Positions 1 to 11,879 of a stretch of 64,000 nt of DNA are shown here, one piece after another. Each line of letters opens with the position of its first letter. Within the stretch, counting starts at the first letter, position 1. Position numbers and translations under genes: made by a program. The DNA comes from Salvator merianae (taxonomy: Eukaryota; Chordata; Lepidosauria; Squamata; Teiidae), in NCBI GenBank assembly GCA_003586115.2, contig QVOM02000112.1, positions 106,170,701 to 106,234,700 on the forward strand. The letters run 5' to 3'. Under the pieces are notes generated by a model, which was not told the origin of the DNA, did no database searches, and saw only the letters and a list, made by a program, of their open reading frames with translations.

Positions 1-3000
1 CATCATTTCAGATACACACTGTTATTTTACTTCCATTCAGTATTCTCTCACCTCCAGTTCACCCTTAGGATATTTAAGCATTAAATGATGCTAAAGTAAA
101 CCCAATTTGACAGTTAAAACTTTAATCAGCAACACTTCACTGAGATTTCAGGAAATGGAGTGCTAATATTTACCACATAAAATAAACAAAAATAAATGAA
201 ACAACAGAAGTGGATAACCAAAGAAGTTATTAAAACAGAGGATGTGTAATGAAATTCTTCAATGAATGGTTTTTAGTCAGAGATGCTTTTTGGCCTATAC
301 GGTCTGTATCCCTGATCATACTCTGATTTTAAAATTATTTGGTATTTTGCTGTCCATGTAATCTATTTTTACTTGTACCTTGATTTTAAATAACTCTTTT
401 ATATATTGCTTTTTGAGCCATTGGACTGTAATAAATTCATGTAAACAGAGGGTCAGACAACTCTATATAAATCCTTCATGCGTTACTACTTCAGTGTTAA
501 CTCAGTTTTTGTAGATTAGTCATTGTGCACATTATCTACTCTGCCTACCCAGTTTTCTAAAATACAATCAAGAGGATTTAATTGTGATTTGGATTTTAGT
601 TTGCTTGCTTGTCTATCAGATCCATTAAGGGACTAAGACCTCAACAGCACTCTCACAAGAATGAAAGAAACTTTAAAATCCAGTTTACCAATGTAAGTCA
701 ATGGAGTTTCCCATGCATTTTCTCTAGTCAATTTGGATTTCAAGTGAGAGATTACTTGGATAAAAGATTTCTGGACAATAGGGCAGTCTGAAGGAACCAA
801 ATCACCATGTAAAATGAGGGACATTTCTAGTGCTATCTAGTTTCCAATCATTTTTGTTGTCTTTTGTCTGAATTCTTCTTATATTGTGGCATCCAGAACA
901 TAAGACTCTTGTGATAAAATCTCCCATCAGTTGGAACTGTTACACACAATTATTAGAAAACTACACCTCTACTGATGCAGCCCAGACTGGATTTGCTTTT
1001 TTGGTAGGATACAGTTCCAAACCACAGCCATCAAATACCAGTGCATCTGACTGCCATTTCCTAAGTGAATATGTCTCTGTTAATTTTATTCTGTAATTTT
1101 TAGTCTCAGTTCTCTAACTTATTAAGATCATTTTGATCTTTTTCCTAGGATACGAGTAATATGACCTTAGAATTGTGATCATATTTAAAATGTATAGGTA
1201 TTCCATATCTTCCTATTGACCTTGAGCTACCAATCCTGAATTCCAGTGGCTAGGTAACAAGGACTGCTTCTGCACTTGCATGGGGGTGGGGCGTGGGGAG
1301 AGCAGTCCAGCTGGAACCACTCCAACTAGAGCAATATTGCTGGCCTGTAAAAAGGCCGTGCTAATTTGGACAGCTTGTTCCAGGACAGGCCCAGTGCCAC
1401 AGCTTTCATGAGCTTCATGATGGTGAGGGCAGAAGTTCCTGGCTTTGGAGGCCTAGGGAAATCCATTTTGGTGGTGTAATTTGGTGTGCTGCTGAACTGG
1501 GTTCCCCTGTTAAAACAGAACAGAATCCAGAAGCCCCTGGGCCACTAGTATATCTGTAAAAACAGGGTCTACTGGTATCTTGGCCTAAGCAGCTATTTTG
1601 GCTGTCTAGACTGGGGCACACTGCATCCAATGCAGACACAACATGCTAGCAGGGGGTGAAGCTTCTCTAGTCCACACCAAAGTGATGAAGAAAGAGGGCC
1701 AAGAAGAGGGCTAGCCACTACGCTGTAAGTGTGAAAAAGACCAAGGACCAACAAATGCAAAAATATGTTTAAAGTGAGTGTCTCAAAATTTAGAAGCAGT
1801 GACAAGCACAACAGGGAAGATATTATCCAAAGATCACATCAAGCAAACAAATCAATATGAGTGGCGGTTTCAGACTTATTCTAAGAAGGTCACTTAATAG
1901 ACTACTTGCAAATTCTCACTTCTATTGAATGATATGTTCATTAAGCAATCCTCTAGTAGTTTCAAGGATAGTTTCATTTGTACCAGTCTAACTGTAGTAT
2001 ATGCTTGTCTCCTGAATCTTAGAAAAACTGAGACTTGGATCCAATAGTCAACCAGCTCATTAGTATCTTACCATTAGGACTTTCACATGTATTAGTAAAA
2101 TAGTAGCATTTTCCCTTTGAACTTGCTACAAAAAAGGAAGAGATATGTGGCTTATGAGGAGGAGCTGCTCAGAAAAAACAAGCTTTTCTTCCAGGCAGGA
2201 ATAAGAAGAGCAAATTTTTGAAAAATTGCCAGGAGGGCCTGCTTCACTGAAAGTGATTTCTTTTTCCAGCTGTTTTTGCCTTGTGCATTTCCACAGCCTG
2301 GTTGGCATCACTGGCAGAATGGTAAGCAAAGCTGCTGGAACTGGATGCGAGGAGAAAACATAGTTTAAAAATGACATAGTTTGTAAGTGAATAAGAAACA
2401 ATGGCTTTGTCTTGTGATCTGTTGCCAAAAATTAACACACCAAATAATATGCATTTGGATGTTCAAAGAACCATGTTATGCTAAATAAAATACAGTTTAG
2501 CTTAATGTGGTTGGTATGTAGCATATGTAGCATAAAAAATACTTATTGCTCTTCTATGTGGCAAGAAAGGTGCATAAAAACTACAGCTCTGAAAACTCAT
2601 GCATCTTAGAAGCAGTGCTATTTTTTCCCTTTAAAGTTTGGCTTTTTTTGTTTTTATTTATTTTTTAATGTTTATGGTTACAGAAAAAAAACCAAAATAT
2701 AATAAGTGACAGTGCACACACGACAAAGAACAAAACAATCGATGCTATCATTCTCTTTAAAGTTGTTCTTTATAGTTCTAGACGTGCAGAAACTTCTAAA
2801 CATATAGATTTTCCCAGAAAATCTATTCAAACCATCCCAACCCCTTAAACCTTCAATTTTCGATTTTTTCTCAAAGAGTGGAACACAGCTACGGATAGAA
2901 CCATGTACTTTAACTTTTTTAAAAGGGCAGCCTTAAATGTCATATCTGAGCTTTTAATCCATATCAGAATTCCTGCTTAGTTTGTTGCTATATAAAATTA

Positions 3001-3183
3001 CTTTGCCAGCATAATACTCAATACCAGCTGTTAGTGAGCTGCTGAATACCATTTTCTAGGGCATGCAACATATGTGAAAAGGTAAATTTTTGATTAACAG
3101 TAGCTCAAGACATATCATATTATTGTTGCATAAAATAAGATAAAATCAAGATAATAATCGTCAGAGCAGTGATTCATACGTAC
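1..3183 (-). other. TNFRSF19: TNFRSF19 intron sequence, left edge of window
   Basis: This AT-rich stretch lies downstream of the second coding exon on the minus strand, so it should be intronic. I looked for the next TNFRSF19 exon, which would continue the cysteine-rich domains after the Leu-Ser-Lys splice junction, and did not find it. It must lie beyond the left edge. Short open frames here have no recognisable similarity and no paired splice sites. Part of 1262-1760 resembles degraded DNA-transposon sequence also seen near 50.8-51.2 kb (phrases such as a GGAGCAGTCCAGCTG block and an adjoining cttctgcactt end). Confidence 0.6.
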
Positions 3184-3285
3184 CTTAGACAGTTCCATTC
3201 CAGGTCCACACTGTTTACAAAGCATGCAATTTCCTTCATGATCACGCTCTCTGCAATCTCCAGTTTCACAATTTACAACATTTGA
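3184..3285 (-). CDS. TNFRSF19: TNFRSF19 (TROY) coding exon 2, start of cysteine-rich domain 1
   Basis: This is a 102-nt internal exon read on the minus strand. It is bordered by a pyrimidine-rich acceptor ending TTTTTAG and a donor GTACGT. It is exactly 34 codons and joins the preceding coding exon in phase 0. The peptide runs from the end of the signal peptide into the first TNFR cysteine-rich domain, with cysteines in the pattern NCETGDC, then GNCMLCKQC, and it ends in GPGMELSK. That ending is the characteristic TNFRSF19 sequence, and the exon border after the Lys also fits that gene. TNFRSF19 is an orphan single-pass TNF receptor family member that signals through TRAF proteins to JNK and NF-kB and marks neural and epithelial progenitors. 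The loop after the second cysteine appears about three residues shorter than I remember for the human protein. EDA2R is the closest alternative, but it has GPGQELSK and no signal peptide. Confidence 0.9.
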
Positions 3286-3477
3286 CTAAAAATAAAATAT
3301 AAAATAAATTAAAGGTATTTTATTTAATGGTGGGATCCTTTACATGTTTACTAAGAAATATCATACAAACATATCATTCCTCATTCTCGGGAAAATGCAT
3401 ATAGTACTGTAACTTATACAGTGTGAACTTAAATCTATTCTGAATGTTCTCTTTAACTTACCCAAACCTCTTTAGAA

Positions 3478-3900
3478 TGTAAGAAAGGCCCCACTTAATC
3501 AGATCGATGGCCCATCTAGCCCAGCAATCTGTTCTCACAGTGGCTAACAAATAAACTCACCAGCAGGACGTGAGTACACAGCTTGCTTGCTTTGCAGTCT
3601 ACTAGCAACAGACCTTCAGAGGTCTATCACCTCCTACTGTTATCAGGGCTAATAGCTATTGATAGCCTTGAAATTCATGAATTGCTCCAAACCCTTTTTG
3701 TAAAACTCTCTATGTTGGTAGCCAACACCATATCTCATGATGCATGATAAATTAGTAATATATCTTTGCAGTGGCATCCACTGTGATCCCCATGAATGTA
3801 GTGGTATACTTGAGAATTTTTCCTGGTGCTCCAGAAGCCTCTGAGGTCTTGCCACTGACATTTTCATCATGATGCCTCCCCCTTCGCTTTGAAGTTAGAA
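3478..3900 (-). mobile_element. CR1-type LINE 3' end
   Basis: On the minus strand this reads as the 3' part of a CR1 non-LTR retrotransposon. It includes the segment for FMNFKAINSY, equivalent to the FME-V-CINGY block of the better copies at 22.3 and 49.3 kb. The terminal block meaning 'gctagatgggccat...gatctgattaagt' follows. It is clearly more diverged than the other copies and is inserted in, or ancestral to, the TNFRSF19 intron. A 73-codon open frame inside it is a remnant, not a gene. Confidence 0.7.
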
Positions 3901-4155
3901 ATGAAAGAAAAAGCTGGGAAGATTTTCAGTTTTATGGGATTTTTGAGGCTCAAACTGGTATATGAACTGAAACCACAGCAATAAGGCATGGCGCCTATAG
4001 ACCTGTTGGGGACATATTGATTTGGATTCCTGCATGAATCAGAGTGTTGGATTTAATGGACTAAATGGTCCTATGCCATTTAAGATTCTATGATCTCAAA
4101 ATTGCCACATCCTAAAAAACAGTTAGCATTCCAGTGTTGAAAATACTGTATTTAT

Positions 4156-4292
4156 TGTTGAAAATACTGTAGTTATTGTTTGTTTCTTTCTTTTCCAATG
4201 TATTTTTTTTTGGGGGGGAGCACTATATGTTGTATTTCTTTATGTTATTATAAAAATATTAATAAAGAAATTAAAAATCAATTAAAAAAAAA
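4156..4292 (+). mobile_element. 5'-truncated LINE tail with imperfect target-site duplication
   Basis: This short insert ends in ATTAATAAAGAAATTAAAAA and then an A-rich run. It is flanked by near copies of GAAAATACTGTATTTAT (4139-4155 before it, 4293-4309 after it, one mismatch). A further tandem copy of the flank lies at 4160-4176, so the exact left end could be 4156 or 4177. The AATAAAGAAATTAAAAA end is the same as that of the insert at 11784-11879, so both probably came from one LINE family. Confidence 0.55.
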
Positions 4293-4949
4293 GAAAACAC
4301 TGTATTTATAAATGTGAATTTAAATGGAACATTTCCTTATATAATGCAGTAGTGACGTTCCAACAATCTACTGTAGTTTACAAATCACACTAGGGGAAGG
4401 TTAAGTGCAGGGTCATTTCAAATAATGTAAGAGGCAATGCATTTCACTAACCAGAAATAACAAACTGCATTGTATGAAGGAAGACTGTCTGCATGTTTGC
4501 ATCTATCAGAGAGAGTCAAGACAATATAAATGTTATCAATCCATCATGACAGATTTGAAAACTCATGTGTTATTAATGAGACACTTAATAATAGGAAGAT
4601 GAATTCCTATACTGTCTTCTACCAGTTATGCCTCATATCTGGTCTTGATTTTTAGCCTCTAGTTTATTTTCCTTATTCATCACTTTTATGCACTTTTAAT
4701 TGTTGTATTTGGTTTCTTATGTTTATGGCTTTTATCTTCTATATCGTCCTCAGACTACAGTGAAACACGGTATAGAATTTCCTAAACAAACAATAGTTTG
4801 CTAACCCCTAAATTTCTAATGCTACCGGTTCGTATTTCCTGTTGACTCACTTCTATCTGGAATCTTTATTGAAATACATTTTTACTTGTTGGACATACAT
4901 TTTCTTTGTTTTTTTGAATGGGTGAATGTGGTTTTGCAGCCTCTTGAAC

Positions 4950-6150
4950 TAACAAGTGACAATGTAGTTAAGGTCCCATCCCACTGTCATAATGCCTTCT
5001 AGACTTTAAAAGGCATTTGTAGAAACACTGGCACCATCTATACAGGCTCATAAGGCCCACCATAGATGGGTAAGATGCTGGGGCAGGCAAACGCTTGGTC
5101 ACCAGGGACAACAGCTTTCTTCCATCTAAATATATAGATATATAGATTATATATACATATAGATAGATAGATAATGATACTGGACACACCTCAGAAGGGT
5201 GGCCATTTGAGAGCCTAAGGGCTATCACAGAGAAGACACTTTCACAGGACTTTCCCCACCTTTAGCTACTGAAGATAGTGTGACTATCAGGAACGCCCCT
5301 CCAGCAGATCTTAAGGTGCAGATAGGTGTATCTGGGAGGAGGAAATCCTTGACATTTGGGACTCAAGTTGTTTAGAGCATTATAAGACAATATTAATACC
5401 CTGCATTTGGCTCAGCAACAAACTGCAGCCAGAGCAGTTCTTTTCAACCCAGTGTGATATGTTGTCCACCAGAAGTGCCTGTCAGCAGCTCTGCACAATC
5501 TTCTGACCAGCTGCAACTTCTGAATCATCTTCAAAGGCAGTTCCACACACAGCACATTACTATAGTCCTCTCTGAAAGTTATCAGAGCTTGGACCACTGT
5601 GGCCAAATTGTCTCTGACCAAGAAGGATAATGGCTAGCAGATCAGCTGTAGCTATAAGGAGGCTTTCTGGCCTATAGCTCACCACCTGGCCTTCAAGTGA
5701 CCGAGTGACTTTTTGTTACAGTAACAATTTAATACTGCTGGGGCCAGGGAAGTCGTCTTGAGGAAGGGACATACTACCGTCTCTTTAAGAGCTGATGAGA
5801 CAATCTCCCTCCCTCAATGAATCATTCACCACTTCCTGAACCCAGTTAACCACACCACATCACTTTGATTGCATTGACCATGACAGACATAGGTCAAGAC
5901 TTAAGAAGTGGCTGATAGGACCCCAGAAGACAGTTTGTCCGTGTCATCAGACTTCAATAATTGAGACCAATTTAAAGGAACTGGACAGGCAGTTCTTTGA
6001 ATGCTTCCATCATGCTGTTATTAACTATGGCATCCAATTCCATGTCAGTCTGAGTGACTTGGTCCTTAAAGACTTTGCAGATTTGTAAGAGCAATCTGTG
6101 AGCATCTACCTAGCTCCATGGCCTTATATCAGTCCTTGTCACCATGGCCA
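4950..6150 (-). repeat. Degraded long dispersed repeat, probably LINE-derived
   Basis: This region reads like a common squamate interspersed repeat seen in reverse. It has phrases equivalent to 'ctgcagccagagcag', 'gaccagctgcaacttctgaatcatcttcaaaggcag', 'acacacagcacattactatagtcc' and 'ggaccactgtggcc', in the order I remember for that repeat. Short microsatellite-like GATA/TA sequence interrupts it near 5126-5176. I cannot name the family without a library. A smaller piece of the same repeat lies at 8925-9060. The open frames inside it are not genes. Confidence 0.5.
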
Positions 6151-6686
6151 ATGGCCTAATATACTAGTTGTAGTAAAAAATATCCGAGGATACCAGATTG
6201 CTAAGAAGTGCTCTAGTGAGTCCTGGCCAGTTATTCTATTTTTTCTAAAGTCTTATTAATAAAACAAACAGACAATATGAGTTCAAACTACAGAAAAAAA
6301 CTACATTTCGGCAAAGAGAAAATTGCTCCAAAAATGCAATCCAATATTTGCCTTTGTAATATGATAATATTTGCCTTTGAGCAACAAAATTCCTACTCGT
6401 GTTAGCTAATTCAGTTAGCAAGGATGCTTTTATGCAATCCACTATCATATCTATTTACTTATTTAATCTAAGATGTTTATATACTATTCTTCATGATAAA
6501 ATTTCAAAGCACTTCGTAATAAAAACAGATTAAAGCGATATACATTGAAATATAATTAAAAGCAGTCAGTGGGAGCAGAAAACTATTGACAATGTGAAGG
6601 GGCTCAGTGAAAAAACATGACTTATGCTTTAAAAGCACAGCAAGATATATCATAAATTCACAACGTACAAGATGTTATCTACTTAC

Positions 6687-6785
6687 AGTATATACTAAAA
6701 GCACCAGCAGCTTCAGTATGGCCAACTGCCACTCCAAATCTTTTATACCCATTTCTGAAGTCTTCCTTTTTATGAAACACTAAAT
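6687..6785 (-). CDS. TNFRSF19: TNFRSF19 (TROY) first coding exon: 5' UTR, start codon and signal peptide
   Basis: The exon is read on the minus strand between an acceptor CCCCCTACAG and a consensus donor GTAAGT. The start codon is at 6752-6750. The context is favourable (G at -3, G at +4), and an in-frame TAG lies 30 nt upstream inside the same exon, which fixes this start. The 22 coded residues run MGIKDLEWQLAILKLLVLL and then VYT, a short polar N-terminus followed by a hydrophobic signal-peptide core. The junction is phase 0 and continues into the cysteine-rich exon at 3285. Because an acceptor precedes the 33-nt UTR segment, at least one further non-coding exon must lie upstream; the CpG island near 19 kb is the best candidate. 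A signal peptide separates this gene from its paralogue EDA2R, which lacks one. Confidence 0.88.
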
Positions 6786-8924
6786 CTGTAGGGGGAGAAA
6801 TGAAACCTTCAAAATAGGGAGATACACAGTGTGACCAAACTAGGCGTGAACAGACATGGCTCCCTACTGAGTTGCAGGGGTGGGAAAATAAACCTTCCTA
6901 GTTTGTTTTTTCCTGAGGCCTCCACAACCATAGACACCATTACTTACAAAATAAAAAGAAGCACTGCAAACGTATTATCTCTTTTCAATGTTAAACCTTT
7001 TCCCAGATTAGGATTGTACAATGATGAAGAGTCAGTACTGTATAAAAAAAACCCCAAAGGCAAGACTAACAGAAGACTAAAAGAGGAAGAACTCTGGGAT
7101 AGAAAGCAAGTCATTCACAGCTGATAGTCTCCTCAGCATAGACTTGGATTTCAGTTACTTGACAAATGCTTTTGCATCTAGCAAAATTCTGTAATGTGCT
7201 TACCCCAACTTCAATTTAAACAGGTTTCATTGGGCTGCCAAAAGCCTTCAACATTCTCTGGTCTAATCACACAAACTGTTTCATGACTGCCTCAAAATAG
7301 ATCCAATCGTTATATCTAGATGCAACCAGGAAGGAGATTGTTTTAGGCAACAAATGAAATGAAACCTAAAATTTGTACTAAAACAGACACACTTTTCTAC
7401 TTTTCTTGATTTGGAAGAGAACCCAAATTTGAAGGTCTTCACTGAACATAAATAACTAAAAAAATTGCAATATGGGGTGAGAAAATGTACTTTATTTTGT
7501 CCCAATATTCAGCTTCATAGGATGACCATAACTATAGGATTTTGTGTGTTGGAGAAAAGTGTCTATTTCACTATACTTTACACACCATACATTTATTTTA
7601 CATATCCATCCTTGCATTTTTTCCTAAATTTATTTTCAAGTGCTAAATTATTTAACAAGTGTTAAACTATTTTCAAAGGCTGCTTCACGTTAACCATTTC
7701 TTTTCAATACACACAAAAACATACACTTTCTAAGCTGGTTATATGGTACTGATTTATTAAATGCCTTCTGATTTATAGAATTTAAGATGATATAGAAAAA
7801 ATATTAAAATAATGGCATCAGAACAATAAAATATATGCATCTATATTAAAGTGAACATTATTAAAATAAATATTAAAACAACAAAAAGGAATTGAGGACC
7901 ATTAAAACTTGACTGAGGTAACACTGCTGAGATAATAAATCACTTAAAAGAAACAGGTTCATTTTTCATAGCCCACCATTGTACAGTCACAATTATTGAT
8001 CTCTCTTAGCAGGCTTACACATTTGCAGCTACTATCAGTATCAACATAGTTACTACTGTATATGATTGTTATTAGGAGAAGTCCAGGTATGTTCCTATAA
8101 TGAAACACATTTTAAGCAGCAGCCAGAAGCTTGATGGTGATTTCTGTTGCTTGATTATTCATACCCTGTCAATGGTTAGGGCCACTGAAGGTTTCTTTTG
8201 GGATTTTGTCATTAGATCAGTATACATCCATGTTTTCTCCTGCGGCAATCCCAGTATAGGCTACAACATAAGAATTCACGGGGCATACATTCAAACTCGC
8301 CAGAATTACAAAAGAAAAGGTATAACCCATATGTGTGTTTAATTTGGCCCAGTAATAAGGTATTGGCCAATGAGCCCCACCTCACCCTTATAAGTAACTT
8401 CCTACGAATAGGTGTCTGTGCAAGCAATCTCCTTGCACTGCGCTCTGCATGCCTTACTTTGGGACATCTGAAAGTGGCTGACCTCTGAGGCCATTTATGG
8501 AGCATTCCAAAATAGGACTGTGCTATCACTTTGAAGTTGGTGAACTTTTGTTACCTAGCTTCAAAGTTTGTGAAGGAGTGAGATGTGCAGTGTGAAGATA
8601 CTATGCACCTTGCCTCTGGGATTGGAGCAGATCCTGTAAATCCTCATCATGGGGATGCAACCTAATTTTCCCAGCCCCCGAATGTTGATTCAAAGTGCTT
8701 AGAAGAAGAGCTCTGCTTTTTACAGGCGTGTGAAGGAAAAGCTGCCTAGGTAGTTCCACAACTGTGATTCCCTCATAAAGAATGTCAAGCCAGTTTTGAC
8801 CTCAAAAACAAAGAAGGCTCTGAGACATTAAATGCAGAATTTGTGTGGGCCTATAGGGGAGACAGCATTCTGACAAGAAATGCAGACTTAAGACACAAAC
8901 AGCACCATAAATTGAGCCTATGAT

Positions 8925-9060
8925 TCCATCTTTGAGTTTCCATCAAAAGTCTTACTGCTGCATTCTGTACCAGCTTCAGTTTCCAAACAGATATCAAGGG
9001 CACCCCACATAGGCAGTATGACTAGTCCATCTGAAAAAATTACTCGGACATAGATTATTG
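8925..9060 (-). repeat. Fragment of the dispersed repeat also seen at 4950-6150
   Basis: The phrases 'gctgcattctgtaccagcttcagtttccaaacagatatcaagggcaccccacatag' match, in the same order, the section of the longer copy at about 5500-5560 ('gaccagctgcaacttctgaatcatcttcaaaggcag...cacacac'). It is strongly decayed. The family name is unresolved. Confidence 0.45.
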
Positions 9061-10939
9061 ATGTCAGATGACAATCAGTCAGGTAGGGAAACACCTGGCT
9101 AGCAGGCAACACACAGCTGTTCCTGCATGGTTGAAAAAGGTTGCCCAGAAAGGACCCAAGGGACTCAGCAACCACACGTCACCACAAGTCATCATCCGCC
9201 CACTCATGCAGACCACTTCAGAGGGCAGAAAGCGCCCTTGTAGCCGACCTATTTACAAGGCAGAAAAAAACTCTACTGAGGTCACTGAGCCCTGCTGCTG
9301 CCATGTAGGTGAACAGCAGCAGCAACAGCAACATACCTGCCCTGTTGGGGCTGGACAAAAACCAGTCCACTTCCAGGGCTATTTTCTGATCTTCCCTTGA
9401 TGGGATCAGGCAGAAATTTTGAGGTCATTTGAAGTTTGCAAAGGTATGAGGATGGCACCTTACAAATAAAAATATCATAAGCTGGATCTGGGATACAAAA
9501 GATTCCGCTCATGGATACATACATAAATATATAAAAATCTCCCTCTGAATCCAACTGTCTTTGTTTAATAGAATTCAGCTAAAGTAATGTAAAATAGATT
9601 TACTTAACCTTAAAAGCTATGTATACACAGTATTCTAAAACTATATATACTTTAATCAGCTCTTCTGCAGAGTTATTTTTCTTAGGCAATTGCTAAGAAT
9701 TTTCTTCAATTGAATAACAACTCCAAATATTTCCTACCCATACTGCCAAACCCAGTACCAACTTCAGGAATATCATATGCTAAAACCCATCCTCCAGAGG
9801 CCTTCAGAAATCAAGCCTTTCATATAACTTAATTCTAATACTAGTCCTTACATCTCTTCATACTGTTGTGCTAGAAAGCAGACTGTCTCATACACTGGAG
9901 AATTATACCACCAAAATAGTGCAGTTGATCAAAAGGCTCTCAGTCTATGACTGTAGGAGCTCCCCAAAAGAAGTCTATGAACATCTGGATATTAAATTTC
10001 AAAGACCCTGTACAGACTCTACAGTTGCAGTTCTCTTTGGTATTTTGCAGCAGGTATGTCTGAAGTATACATTCAATCATTCCAGTTTATAGCTATTGTC
10101 CAAGTCACAAAAACATCCCAGAAGACAGATCAGGTATTATGTGAACAAATGAATATCAATTTTGATCAAAAAGCAGACATACAAAACAGGCATAAAGGCA
10201 TAGGCATATATGAAGAGTATCAACTAAAACACTAAGTACAGCTTCTGAACCAGAATACACAGTAATAATATGCTTCTTTTCAGATATCAGATTAAAAATT
10301 AAAGGAGTTAGAGCAAATAAATGCCTGCTCTGCAGGCAAGTCTTGAAAGAAATGAAACTGTGCCAACTGCATGTTTCCTGTTTCTGTCTCCAGTCCAAAC
10401 ATTTCTGGTTTAAAAACAGCATTACTGACTTAATAATAGGTTGCTATTGGGCAAATTTGTTCTTTGCTGCTATCAAGTGTCACTGTACTGATGTCAGCTG
10501 GACATAAGCCATTTGGTCTATCCTTTTCCTGAGCCTACTGAGGGAAAAACATGTCTGGATTGTTGTGTTCACATCTTCAGCAAAAGTTAACCTTTTTATT
10601 TCTTTCAGAAACAGCCATTCCTGTTTTATCGAGCATAATCATATTCCCATATCTGCAAAGCTGGACTGGTTCTCTTTTCCAGGAGATCAACATAAAACAG
10701 AAAAGTGGAGTGACAGAAAAATGGCAGTCTGACTTTTATGAGAGATCTGCACACTGCTTATGGGGAAAATGGGGGTATACCCAGATCAATGAGAGAGCAG
10801 GCAACCTAAACTTTATCAGGCACTCATGCCTAACAATGTTTGGGATGGAGGTAGTTGCTGGTGCTGCCTTCAGATATCCACCTAAGAGACGATACAAATA
10901 AACAAAAGTAACTTGTTCCCCCCTATTTCTCTTACCAAT

Positions 10940-11619
10940 GCAGTTCTGAACCAGGCTTCCTGATGCTGCTACCAAGAACATTAACACTGCACTATAATTT
11001 TGTTTTTATATTGTTTTGTCATGTTTAAATTATGGCACTGTTGCACTGGGACTTATTCTAGATTAGATCCCGGAAGAGGGACCTGCCACCCACATTCTAG
11101 TGCAGACTATGGCAGGCCCTGGGCAAGGCCTGCTGTAGCCCACACCAACATGCTGATGGCAGGATATAATCTGAAAACAGCCCCAGTGCAGAAAGGCCTA
11201 GATTTCAGAGCAGGTTGCTATCTGTAGCCCAAACACAGAAATGTGGGATTAAAGTTAATCCATTATTTTTTTTTTTGCAACAAATATTTATAACATGTTT
11301 CAGAAAATAACTAAGAGTGAGTTGTAGTAACACTAAAGGTCCGCTACAAAGCACTGTTTACTAGAAATATCCACAGAATTACTTTTCTGTTTTATTTTGA
11401 GGCAGAATAAAACACAGAAATCTTAGGCCATTTCTGTACTTTCCCTTTGTATCCCAGGACAGGGCAGGCCACCCCATCTCAAGATACAAAACTTGTAGCA
11501 GACTGGGACGAGTTGCTATTGGTGCAGCACAGGGCCAACCTCATACTGCAAAAACAAAATTATAGTGTAGTTTTACTGTTCTCCTGATGCTGCCATCAGG
11601 AAATCTGGTTCAGAACTGC
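10940..11619. repeat. Inverted-repeat (foldback) element with 70-bp arms
   Basis: The left arm at 10940-11007 and right arm at 11550-11619 are inverted copies. Both start GCAGTTCTGAACCAG when read inward and both end in the block ACTATAATTTTGTTTTT. There are small indels in the middle of the arms. Weaker inverted similarity continues outward (AACAATGTTTGG against AACCATGTTCGG). The space between the arms contains a separate palindromic element at 11034-11198, so this is probably a nested insertion. Parts of the right flank (11630-11765) resemble 22120-22320. Confidence 0.6.
11034..11198. mobile_element. Palindromic non-autonomous DNA transposon (180-bp family), copy 1
   Basis: This copy begins GGCACTGTTGCACTGG and ends CCAGTGCAGAAAGGCC. 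Its halves are inverted versions of each other around the block CTAGTGCAGACTATGGCAGG. It is related to copies at 24596-24775, 31455-31634, 31884-32032, 54934-55042 and 59362-59944. The left terminus has drifted and no exact target duplication is visible here. Confidence 0.65.
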
Positions 11620-11783
11620 TGGTCCTGTGCCAGCTCCCATCAGCTCCGAACATGGTTAGGTATTCCAGGACAGATAGGTAGCACACCAGTTGACCATGAT
11701 GTCAAGGTCTATCAGTAGAATGAGATAGGGCACCCTATCCTGCTCTATGCTCCATCCTGTGTGGGTGGAGAATTCCAAGAGGG

Positions 11784-11879
11784 TGATAATAATAGTGACT
11801 TAAGAATGTAATGTAAACTGTAATTTTATATATTTGAAATACAAGAACAATAAAAATAAAGAAATTAAAAAAAAAAAAA
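11784..11879 (+). mobile_element. Very short retroposed LINE tail with perfect 16-bp target duplication
   Basis: A 96-bp insert ends in AATAAAGAAATTAAA plus a run of A. It is flanked by the identical 16-mer GAGAATTCCAAGAGGG at 11768-11783 and 11880-11895. Perfect duplication, a poly-A tail and extreme 5' truncation are the signature of target-primed reverse transcription. The identity of the duplication suggests a relatively recent event. The 3' sequence matches the tail of the insert at 4156-4292. Confidence 0.85.

Larger units (their letters stand above)
3286..6686 (-). other. TNFRSF19: TNFRSF19 intron between coding exons 1 and 2
   Basis: This 3.4 kb intron is defined by the GTAAGT donor at 6686-6681 and the TTTTTAG acceptor at 3291-3286 on the minus strand. 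It holds a CR1 fragment (3478-3900), a short retroposed LINE tail (about 4156-4292) and a long degraded repeat (about 4950-6150) with a GATA/TA-rich microsatellite near 5126-5176. No other exon was seen. Confidence 0.8.

Noticed and set aside
9305..9335. CAG repeat coding polyglutamine
   Set aside because: It is very short and interrupted, in a frame with no other coding support.
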